A stretch of 64,000 nt of DNA from Diogma glabrata (taxonomy: Eukaryota; Arthropoda; Insecta; Diptera; Cylindrotomidae). The stretch covers positions 389,312,885 to 389,376,884 of the forward strand of contig OY856187.1 in assembly GCA_963693315.1 (NCBI GenBank), given 5' to 3'. Below, piece by piece: positions 48,901 through 60,900 of the stretch (within the stretch, counting starts at the first letter, position 1; each line of letters begins with the position of its first letter). Made by a program: the position numbers and the translations under genes. Below the pieces are notes generated by a model, which was not told where the DNA came from, searched no databases, and worked only from the letters and a program-made list of their open reading frames with translations.

Positions 48901-51900
48901 ATCGTTTTTATCAATCAGTAGGGTGGAGACTTTTCTCGGTGGCCAAATCACCTCGTGAATGTTTTACTGATTGTCAAAAAATGTGCCTAAATCGTAAATT
49001 ACACAGCCCAGAAGCATGTCCTTTGAGACCAAATGGCTGACATTTGAATCTTTCATACTTTTAACTTTGTAATTATCAGTATCTAGAATTGCAGATTCTC
49101 GGCTGTTGTAAAAATGTTGGTTTTGCTACAGTTTTTGCATAATCGCAGTCGTTTAAGCGATGCGAAACTATCCTTCACAATTCTTAATCGTCCAAAATGC
49201 ATAGCTCAGGATTATATTAAATTCCAAATATGGTATTCAGAGATAATCATAGATATTGGATCCGATTCAATAATAAATCTGCTGGTTTAATAAAAAAAAA
49301 TGGCAAGAAAACAATTGAAACTTCTTTATTTAAATTTGACTTTTTCTTTTCCTATTTACATATTTGTCCAATTCACCTATCAGCTATTTTACATTTGGCA
49401 CCATTTTGTCGTAAACATTTGAATTAGGTTAGATTTTGAAAACAAAATGCTTCAGAGTGTTCAGAGTTCATAATCATCTGTAAGAATTATTTAATGAAAT
49501 GGTGGAATTTGCAATAATTTTAATTGTTTTTCAATGTAAAATGTGCAAAGTTAGTTAGTAAGTGTAATTTGTAAGTAATGAAGTCCAACGTACAAACAAA
49601 TAAGCTTACATTATTAAAGCTAAGAAGACATTAATAAAATACATACTGGTATTTCTATCACGTGCTGTATAGTGTTCTCGTTACACCACGAAAGTTTTTC
49701 TAAAACCTATCATAATTATTGACAAATAGATCTAAGTTTTTATAAGAAAAAATTGAAATAAAAATCTAAGTTACAAATTAATTTCAAAGTGGTTTGGTTT
49801 CTGAGTAATTGCACATTAATATTAATTGAGTTATATGAATGTTACTACATTAAGGACTACACGTTACAACATTGTTATATAAAAATATTGAATAAGGAAA
49901 CAAATCGTACACAAAACAATGTTAAAACTCTAATAGGAAAAAACCAAAATAAAACTAAAAATTTAAAACAAGAAACTTACTTAAAACTTAGTCTTATATA
50001 AATAAATTAAAAATAATTAATGCAAATAATATGTATTTAATTTAATATAAAAACCAAAATAAACACGTGTCTTTTTAATGTTATTCAGATGAATACACAG
50101 AAAAATTGTCAAAAGGGAACATCTTACCTTGAGATGAATCATCGTCTAAATCATCTTGACTACTGCTGATGCGATCTAAAAATAATAAAAAAAAATTATT
50201 TGTAGAAATTTAATTGCATTCAAAACAAGTACAGAAATTAATATTAAACATTATATTTTAATTTAAAGTTGATAAATAAAACTTATTTTGACTGACATAA
50301 ACGTTTACATTACAAAATGTTCAATGTTAAGTAAATTAATAATCAAAATTTTGTAGAAATAAATGAATGATATCTTCAATATTTAAAATTGAACTTTATC
50401 TGGTTAAAGTTCTCTACTAAAAGTATAAATGACCACCGATTCGAACAATCTATTAGTAGACAGTTAACTAAGCCAAAAGTCAACAATCTCCTAACAAGAA
50501 ATGTGACAGTTTATAATTTAAAATTCAATTGACTTGAAAACCAATAGCACTCTTGTAAGTATAACTAAGAAACTATAATATTTCACGTGTCTCTTTCTCC
50601 CCAAATTTAAATTAATTGTATAGCTAAACCCAAATTTAACAAAACAAAAAAATATAAGGAAATATAATCACATACATGATGTGCCTCGTTCTAATGCTTA
50701 AATATCAATCATCTGGCACCTGTAAAAGTTTAGGATCAATAGAACATATTTTTTCTATAACGAAACTAGACATAGCAAGAAAGCGCCAAAATCAATTCAG
50801 TCTTTAAAAAGTTTAATTGCGAACATCTGGAAAGCCATACTCTCTGCGACTCTACAAAATTTAGCAATCGTAATGCAGAAATTGAGAATTGAAAAAATAG
50901 CAGTAACTGGACGCGAGAATGTTAATTTTTGAATAAACTTAGGATAATTGCGATTATTTAACTTAGTACGGATATTAGTGAAGTGTAGTTTTTAGTAATA
51001 ATTTCCCAGAGTTCCAAATAATTTTTTGTGAAAATTTGGAAAGTATGTGGATTGGTAATGCCACTTGCTTGAGGAATTTTTCAAAAAATTATAAAAATTT
51101 ATAGCCTGTCGAGGGAAATTAGAAAAATGTTTGCCAACTTATATAAAACAAATTAAACTTTTAAAAATTTTAAGACAAATATAATTTATAATTCGGTTAA
51201 TTCGTATTTTTGAAATAAAAAAATATTCGTGATAATGGCCCTAAGAAAATTAATTATCAGTGTAATTGAAATGTGATTGCCCAAATCCAATGATGTCATT
51301 ACATTTTAGAGAATTTCATTGACTTAAATTCAAATCAAAATAAAGCAAAAATATTTAAATTTCACGAATATTTCTTTTTTTACGTAATAAAAATATGAAT
51401 TAATAGAATTATGAATTAACAAATGCCTTAAAATTTTAGTTATAAGATAATTAATGTCTTATTTAGCTATATTGACAAAAAATTCTAAACGAATTTCCCT
51501 CGACCGTTGATAAATTCTCATCATTTTTGGAAATTTTTTTCGAATTTTCACTACCCTTGGGAAATTACTACAGATAATTGCCTGTAGAAAATTATCAGTT
51601 GTAATTTCCCAAGGGCGGTGATAATTCGAAATAATTTTTGCCAAAAATTTCGAAAGCAAGTATATTGATAAAAGCACGAGGCCGTAAGCCGAGGGCTTTT
51701 ATCAATACCACTTGCTTGAGGAATTTTTCAAAAAATTATGAGAATTTATCAACGAACGAGGGGAATTCGTTTAGAAAATTTTTTGTCATTTTTCATTTAT
51801 TTATATATTTTTTATTAATTATACGTTGGCCTACTTTGATATCAGTTAATTATTTCAAAATTAGATTGAAAATTTTTTGCCTTAGTTTTATTTTAATTTA

Positions 51901-54900
51901 ACCCAATGAAATTCTCTAAAATGTAATGACATCATTCAATTTCACCAACAACATTTGAATCATGGTAATAAAAAATAGTTATACGTCTGGCTTACTGGGA
52001 AATTAAAAATTATCAGCCTAATTTTGAAACAATCAACTGATATCACAGTAGGCCAACGTAATGTTACGAGTACAGAAAAATCTAGACGGTTACGTCACTT
52101 CCAGGAAAATCAAATCGACAAAATAATTACAACAAATGAATGAAATGAAAAATGTTGTTGTTGTTGTTGTTTTCGTGTTCTTAGAATTAGGGTCATTGTC
52201 AACATAAATAAATGATTTTATGAATTAAATGAACGTAACGTAAAATAATCGAATATTCTACTATTTTCTCAAGGTTTCTAAAAAGTGACCTAGAATTTTC
52301 TAGATAACGCAAAATCGTATATAAAGAGGAATAACTTGCAAGACAGAATTAGTTTTATTTTAACAGTTAAAATTATAAAAGTGATCTTTAAATTAGTTTT
52401 TGTGTAAAGTTATAAGTGTAATAAAGTTATAAGTGTAATTGAGTAGAAATATTTTGTGTATTATTTTGAACGTGGTGTACTGGAAATTTCTACAATAAAC
52501 CGTTGGAGTTTCTGAAGCTGTTGAAAGAATATTCTAGTTAGGAATATTGTTTGCATCATTGTTTTCCTATTGTTGTGGAACAATTAAGTTGTTGAATACT
52601 TAATAAAACCTGGAGTTGTGCTTAATCAGTGATCGAACTTTGAAGAGATTTGGGAATTGCGTTTATCGAAATGTGAGTTAGGCCAATTCGAAGTAAGGTT
52701 AAAAAAACGTAACATTGGTGACGGCGGTGGGATTAGTTAGCTGTTTAAAATGGTTTTCTTAAGTGAATTAAAAGTTCCTGAGTTGAAGAAGGAACTAGAA
52801 CAACGAGGTTTGTCAACAACCGGCAACGAAAGTGAATTGATGGTATAGCTTCAAGAAGCTATGGAAGACAATGGAATAGTTGTGGAAAGTTACCAGTTTG
52901 GAGCGATTATTAGAAATACTGATTTAATAACAGCTGATGAAGAGAAAAGTTTTGTTGCGGGAACAAAAACTTCATTGCCATCCGTAAATTGTGATTTTAC
53001 GCAGTTAATGGCTATGATGCAACAGATGAGTTTGAATATCAGTCAACAGATGGTTGCCAATAAATAGGAAATGAATCAGCAACTGGATGCCGTAAATGCC
53101 AAACATGGCTACAGGCTGTTTTACACGGACCAGTTTTTTGTCCAGAAAAGTATTCATTTTTGTATCCAGTCAAAAATGGACATTTTAATTAACATTTTTC
53201 TATCCAGTTCTTTCTCTGTGTTACACACAACCAGTTTAAACTGACTTCGCGAATGCGCCTATTTGACAATGTTGACAACATAACCTTTCTGTTCATGTAG
53301 GTTACAAGAACTGTTTTGTTTTGTTTGATTCTACGAAGGTAAAATAAATTCTACGAAGATAAAATAAATAATAATTTGTAATAATAAATCGTCACTAGAG
53401 CTGACAGCTGCGCAGACACGAATGGATATATTACACTCACTGCGCATAAACTGTTGTAAAAATGAAGAAAAAATAGAGCATGCTCTATTTTTTGCTCAGA
53501 AACTGGATGTATGTCCATTTTTCATTGGGCTACAGCTGCGCAGACGGCTACTGCGCATAAAACGAATATGAAACTGAAAATAAATTAGAGGTAGCTTCAT
53601 TTTTAGCTTAAATGTCCATTTTTGACTAAATACAAAAATGAATACTTTTCTGGACAAAAAACTGGTCCGTGTAAAACAGCCTTACAAACCATAACGGAAT
53701 AAGCCAGATAAAGGATGAAATCAGTAGTAACATCAATGGAGTCAACAGATGGAGATAGTCAACAATAACATGGCTGCAACCGAGGAAGAAATTAATGTAA
53801 CAATCAGCCAACAATTAGCTTTAAATCGCGATGAAGTCAAACAAATTATGGATGAGAAACTTTTACAAAAGTCAACAATATTCGATGTAAAAGTCGAGAA
53901 AATTCAAAGCGAAATTGAAGAATTTGAGCGTGACTTGAATAAAGTTGTAACTAAAGTTAACGATTTTGAGAAGAGGTTGCAGGATGTTGAAACAGCTAAA
54001 GATACTTCACAGGTGGTACAACAGATAGCACATATTAAATTGAAACCACCATCATATGACGGTAACACATCCTTCGGTATTTTCAAGTTCCAGTTCGAGA
54101 CTGCAGCAGATCAAAATATTTGGAACGCCGAAAATCGTCTTGCTGCATTGATAGTTGCACTTAAAGGGGAAGCAGCTGAAGCATTACAGGCAGTACCAGA
54201 AAACGACCGCAAAAGTTATGCAGAGGTGATGAATGCATTGGAACGCAAATACGGCAGCGATCATAAAAGGGAGCTATACAGGATCGAGTTAAAAGGTCGC
54301 TTGGAACGCAACAAAGAAAGCTTACAGGACTATTCCTCGGCCGTGGAGAGGCTTGTACATTTGGCACACTCGAACACTCCACCATATTTTATGGAGAAAA
54401 TGAAGATCGAGGCCTTCATTGATGTTATTCGAGATCCAGAAACTAGGATCAAAGTAATGACTACACCTAAGGCGACTTTCCATGAAACAGTCGCATACGC
54501 AATGCAATATGAGATGGTACAGAGGATGTGTATGCCATCTGATGGATGCAGAAAAAGGAATGTAGAGGGGAACATCAAAGGAGAAGTAATGGCACAGATG
54601 CTGGGTATGTGACGAAGAGGTCACATAGCACGGGAGTGAAGGAAAACTAAAGAAGCAGATAGATCGTCGTTGTCTGCGAAGAATATGGGAGTCGAAGACA
54701 AGCAGCACGGAGGGTTCAGGAGCAGCAGTAAGAAAATTTTGTGTTGGATATGTAGAAAATCGGGCCATATCTTACAGGACTGCTGGAACAGGAAGCGTGA
54801 TAGATCTTCGTCTCCTATTCAACGGAAGTCTGTTGAAGGTGCAACTGTAAAGCCAAAAAGTGAGGAGAATGCAGCCTACATTCCAATTTCAAGAACTGCG

Positions 54901-57900
54901 ATAAATGGTGAAAGCTTGGGTATCAACGGACAACTTGAAGGTAAAGATTGCTTCATGACACTGGATACAGGTTCAGCTCAAACATTCGTTCGCAAAGGTT
55001 TAATTGACGGTGTTTTGGAACCATCAGATGGATTGAAACTCCAAACAGTAACTGGAGTATGCGCTGAAATAGAAGGTAAAAAAATCGCTGAGCTAAAATT
55101 GGGAAATAACTGCTATCAACAAGAGGTGCTAGTGGCGGACATTATGGATGAAGTCATTTTGGGGATGGACTTCATGAAGGCGAAGGGATTAGTCTTCGAT
55201 TTTGGATGTGGAATCCTAAAGGTTAATAATTTTGAGATGCCACTACTTTGTGAATGAGGTAGAGTCAACAGATATTGGCAGCGATGAGGAACTACGCAGT
55301 GCAGAGGAAAATCCAGCACCATCCAAACAGATGAGGGAGAGAAACGTCAACTGACGCAGACGTTTAAACAAACGCCGAAAGGTAAAAAGGAAACAGGTCC
55401 AAATCCATAACGAAGTGAGCGATGTAAAAGAGGTGATTCAAATAGCTGCGAACGGGGACGAATCGCAGCTGAAAATGAAAATGGTTCGGAGACATGGCAA
55501 TGTGAAACACTCAAAGGGAAAAGATAAGGAGGACTTTAGAGATAATGAGAATCCATACTCATCACGGTGGGCGGACATAGAAAAAAGTAATGGCCAAGGA
55601 CTTAGAAAGGGACCAGAAGCAATTCTAAACCGCCTGGGAAATTAAAAAAAAAAAAGAACGAGAAAATGTTTGGATTCAACAATTGGAGGAGAGATCTAGA
55701 TCCTGTTCGGGACGAACAGGCTTAAGTGGAGGGTAATGTTACGCGTACAGAAAAATCTAGACGATTACGTCACTTCCAGGAAAATCAAATCGACAAAATA
55801 CTACAACAAATGAATGAAATGAATAATGTTGTTGTTGTTGTCCTGTTCTAAGAATTAGGGCCATTGTCAACATAAATAAATGATTTTATGCATTAAATGA
55901 ACGTAACGTAAAGTAATCGAATATTCTACTATTTTCTCAAGGTTTCTAAAAAGTGACCTAGAATTTTCTGGATAACGCAAAATCGTATATAAAGAGAGAT
56001 AAATTGCAAGACAGAATTAGTTTTATTACAAACCTGCGATAGTGAAGTTAAAATTATAAAAGTGATCTTTAAATTAGTTTTTGTGTAAAGTTATAAGTGT
56101 AATAAAGTTATAAGTGTAATTGAGTAGAAATATTTTGTGTATTATTTTGAACGTGGTGTACTGGAAATTTCTACAATAAACCGTTGGAGTTTCTGAAGCT
56201 GTTGAAAGAATATTCTAGTTAGGAATATTGTTTGCATCATTGTTTTCCTATTGTTGTGGAACAATTAAGTTGTTGAATTCTTAATAAAACCTGGTGTTTG
56301 TGCTTACTAATCAGTGATCGAACTCTGAAGAGATTTGGGAATTGCATTTATCGAATTGTGAGTTAGGCCAATTCGAAGTAAGGTTAGAAAAACGTAACAG
56401 TATAATTCATAAAAAATATATAAAGAAATGAAAAATGGCAAAAATTTTTCTAAACGAATTCCCCTCGTTTGTTGATAAATTCTCATAATTTTTTAAAAAA
56501 TTCCTCAAGCAAGTGGTATTGTTAAAAGCCCTCGGCCTACGGCCTCGTGGAAAATTCCCAAGGGCAGTGATATTCGAAATAATTTTTTGCCAAAAATTTC
56601 GAAAGCAAGTATATTGATAATAGCACCAAAAAATTATGAGAATTTATCAACGAACGAGGGGAATTCGTTTAGAAAATTTTTTGCATTTTTCATTCCTTTA
56701 TATATTTTTTATGAATAGTAGACCATACGTATAACTATTTGTTATTAGTATAATTCAAATGTTATTGGTGAAATTGAATGATGTCATTACATTTTAGAGA
56801 ATTTCATTGGGTTAAATTAAAATAAAACTAAGGCAAAAAAATTTCATACAAATTTAACGTCGTGGGATCAGAAGTTAACCGCTTTAGTTTTCATTCTGTT
56901 GGAACTCACTCTGTTAAAATTTCACTTTCAGCAATTGCCGTACTAGGCTACTAGGCTTTAGAAATTATAGTTTAAAAAAAATAATAAAAAAAATTACATT
57001 GAAGTAAACTTTAATATCGGGGATTTTACGCTATACAGCACCAAGACAAAAAATACAATTGCCTCGGTGGCATAATAGATCACGTATATGCCAAAGGATT
57101 CGAATCATGACACTGGTGAGATATAGATACGAATTCCGTCCTAAAAAATCGTGAAAAAAAAAATAGAGTTGGAATATACGTTCGAATTTCCTTAGTTAGT
57201 TGAGTTTAATTGCTCACAAAAAGCCGTTAAAATATCTAAAATTCTAGCAAATGTATACCTGACGATTTTTATTACTTTGTATCAAGTTTGCGTAATCGTG
57301 GTTAGCAAACTAATCAACATTCGGTCTGTACGGTAGATTACCGTGTTGTTTGTTGATTGCGATTGACATATCTCCATATTGATTTACTAATGGAATTAAC
57401 TCTGGAACGATCATATAATGGCAATTGGTAAAATCGAATCTTGAAACTTGACTTCGGATACGTATATGCAAAAACTAGGTCCCTACTTATTAATTACACC
57501 ACAACTGTAAGCTCTTTTTTCGTTCCGTTACAAGGTACGCCGCAGCTTGGCACTTTCGAATTCTATTCAAAACCATACTATTTGAAAGTGATCAAAATTT
57601 GACTTCAAAACTTGAATCACTATAACACAATGATACAATTTTCGACCTCTTTGTGTTTTATAAATATTTTCACCAACGGTACTCAGATGAAATCTAATAC
57701 CATCTCCGTATTAATCGTTAAATTGATAGTGAACAAGGCAAAACTGTTGGAAGTTCACGCTGTCGGTACTGACGGAGGGCAGAAGGAGTTTTTTATTGGA
57801 ACTGTTAATAAATATGATACCCAATAGTGCCCAAAAGTGTTGGGTGATATCAATCCACAAAAGTTTAAAAACAACCGCTCAGATCGCATATTGTGATACC

Positions 57901-60900
57901 TAGCAATTAAAAGATATGAATTCAAAATTTTATAAATAAATTAAGACCTTGGTTGTAAAATTACAAAACATTTTTAATTTTAACAAAAAAAAAGTTTACC
58001 TGCAATTTATGGAGAAACACCGAAAGAATGCTCAAATACTCAAAATAAGTTGATTAACGTAATGGAATAGGTAAACAGTTTTTGTTTGTTCATTTTATTG
58101 ATTGATAGAAATTTTATCTTTAATATTAATATTTTGTTGGATAACTTTTTATTTACCATTTTACGAATTTATTTACTAATATCTACTTTATGGTTTTACC
58201 GATAACCAAACAGCTGCTACTTTCTAAAAATTCTAAACTACTTGTCTGTAAGTCATTCATTCAACTATGTATGGAGTGCTGCTTTCAAAAGGCCGATGCC
58301 TGTTAGACAACACAAAAGTGTGCTAATTGTTTATTATTCAGAATATTTTAAATCGAAATCTTTTCATACGCATACATATGAGTAAACTTTAACTAAACAA
58401 ACAAAAACTCATAAAACTCTTATATAAATTAAATTAATAGCTAAAATAAATAATACTTACTGCTTTTATAACTCTTTCCCGAACCATTTCTTGTGTATAA
58501 TATAGTTTCTAAATGTGCCATTCCATTATTATTAATTATATTAAATCCTAAAAGTGATTCAATTTGTTTCCACCTATGCATTCTTTCTTGTAACTCATTT
58601 GTTACCTCTCCTAATGAATTTCGAGCTTCAACTATACTCCTATCAACATCATCTATACTTTTACCATGCGTCGATACAAATGCACCAACTAAACTAGAAC
58701 GTTTTTTTCTTAATTTTTCACATGCGTCCCTCGCAATTTGTAACTGTTTTTCAGCTTGCAATCGTTTTTTTAAATGATAACGACTTTCTAATTCATATGT
58801 AAATTGAAGCCACGCTTGTAAGCCTTGTGGTGGCGCCCAACAATTGTCAACTAATTCACCTTCGGCTCGCGATAATTCTGAACGTAACATTTCAATTTCC
58901 TGTTTCAAATGCTGTACTTCTAAATCTGAACTAGATGATGATAATGATGGTTGTTCTTTTAAACGACGTAGTAAGTCCCTTTTTTCACTTGCAGCATTTT
59001 CTTGTTCCATTCGTGCAAGTTCAAGCTCCTGTAATATGATAAAAGAAACGTATTTGTAACATATGAAAAAATGTTAATATTATTTTATAGTTTGAGAAGC
59101 TGTTAAGAACATGTACTAAAAACGAGCATAATAATTTGTCATAAAATAAAATTATAAAACTACACTTACCGTTTGCATTTCTTGCAATGCCTTTTCTGCT
59201 CTTTGTAATCCTTCCATATCTTGAGCCATTCTTCTCATATGCTTTTTAGCATTTTTATTTTGCTGGTAAGCATACCATACACCTATAATAGCACTTAGCA
59301 GTAATGCTACTAAAACATAATCTTTCCATCGAGTACCGGTCTCTGTTAAAGCAAAAATTAATTACTAACATACTACAATACAAACACCTTGTCATCAAAA
59401 AAATATAATACAAAGATTAAGAATAAGCACACTTAATTGTATTACGTAAATATTATATTGTATATATGCATTGAACTTGAAGTGAAATAGAAATCGTATT
59501 AGCTTACGATTCTGTGATTTAAAGAATTTATTTTTAAACCCGAATTGTACTTTGCAGCAGAGTTTGTTTATTAACAATATATTGTAATATCACATACATA
59601 AAATTGGATATATCAAAATGCTGGATAAGGAGATATGTATATCAAATAAATAAAAAATAGCTTATATTAATATAAAGTATTAACATTGAATACCAGTTTT
59701 ACTTATTTGTTGTACAATCAAATTTACTTTAAGAAGGCACGCTAGTACGAGTTACGACTAAACGAAATATTCTTTTACCATTTTTGGAAGCTTGTTCATT
59801 ATTATATGTGAATTTCTGTTGATCATACTGTTAACGATTTTTGTTTCCTATTTAATTTCTGGGCGAGATGGAGAAGTGGTTAAGACGACAACATCACTTA
59901 CAAGGAAGTTAAGCAACACTGGGAAGGTCTACAACTTAAAACCCGTTTTTGTTAAGACCGAAATATGATTGAATCATATTGAAGCAGGAATATCTCGCCC
60001 ACGGTATGCCAGTATATCTTATCCAGCAGCCCTGGAAACCGGCTAGGATTTGATGGTCCAATCACCCGTTAATGCGAAATTTAAATGATTAAAGAAACGT
60101 ACACTAGAAAAAACAAAACAAACCAAAACCGGAATAATTAAATATCGACCCTTGGCTACCGTAACCGGACACGAGTAGGAAACTGGAATGTCAGAACTCT
60201 GATAGAAACATCGAGGTTAGCACAAGTTGAGAAAGTAATGGAAGAATATAACATCGAGATACTAGGACTCAGTGAAGTAAGATGGAAAATCAGCGAAGAG
60301 CGAACAACAAGTAAAGGAAATAATTACATGATGTTTTCTGGTAAATCCAACACACATGAACAAGGCGTACAATGAAAAAAAAAATTGAAGTTCATGACAA
60401 CCTCATCTCGAAGTTGGCAGTTGATTATTCATGCAGAGAAAAATTATTTGCAAACAATTTTACTGTGATTGGGACAACGACACGATAACATTTTCCTAAC
60501 AACAGAATGAGTTTTATTTAAAATATAAAGTTTTATATCCAATATAATAGTAGTTGAATAAAGATAATAACTATTTCCCTGAAAAAAAATTTCTTTGGTT
60601 TTATATCATGAATTTTTCATTTTAAAGTTTAAGTATTTGAGATTCATTTGCAATGCATTTCGATTGGAAATAGGACATGTTTTTTTCAGTGTAGCAATAT
60701 AACCAAAACACCTAACGCAAAGAAAGCACTTCTCGAATGGAAACCAATCAGTAGCAGAATAATAACAACAAGATTCCAATCGAAAATTAGAAATACAACG
60801 ATCATACAGTGCTATGCACCTACCAAAGAAGCTGATGATGCGACAAAACATGAATTCTACGAACAGCTCCAAGCAACACTGGCTAGTGCACACCGAAATG

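Larger units (their letters stand above)
52062..56399 (+). mobile_element. LTR retrotransposon (Ty3/gypsy-like), internally deleted
   Basis: Two LTRs of about 653 and 663 bp in direct orientation (TGTTACG...CGTAACA) differ at few positions. Flanks GTAA (52058-52061) and GTAT (56400-56403) suggest a 4-bp target duplication with one change. Between them are gag, a zinc knuckle and an aspartic protease. RT, RNase H and integrase are absent, with only about 480 nt between the protease and the 3' LTR. A MITE has inserted in gag. The element is non-autonomous as it stands. Confidence 0.9.

Noticed and set aside
49230..49427. 65-codon plus-strand frame in the Stim intron
   Set aside because: No motif, and composition is the same as the surrounding AT-rich DNA.
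54322..54768. 148-codon minus-strand frame
   Set aside because: It is antisense to the gag core, with no recognisable motif.
57612..57827. 71-codon plus-strand frame
   Set aside because: No family motif, no splice context and no homologue recognised; possibly old transposon sequence, not called as a gene.
58493..58777. 94-codon plus-strand frame
   Set aside because: It is antisense to the Stim SOAR exon, which is clearly the coding strand.
59880..59935. Possible 5S rRNA or tRNA gene
   Set aside because: Only short box-like matches; the cloverleaf, box B and full 5S sequence are missing, and it coincides with the LINE V 5' end.
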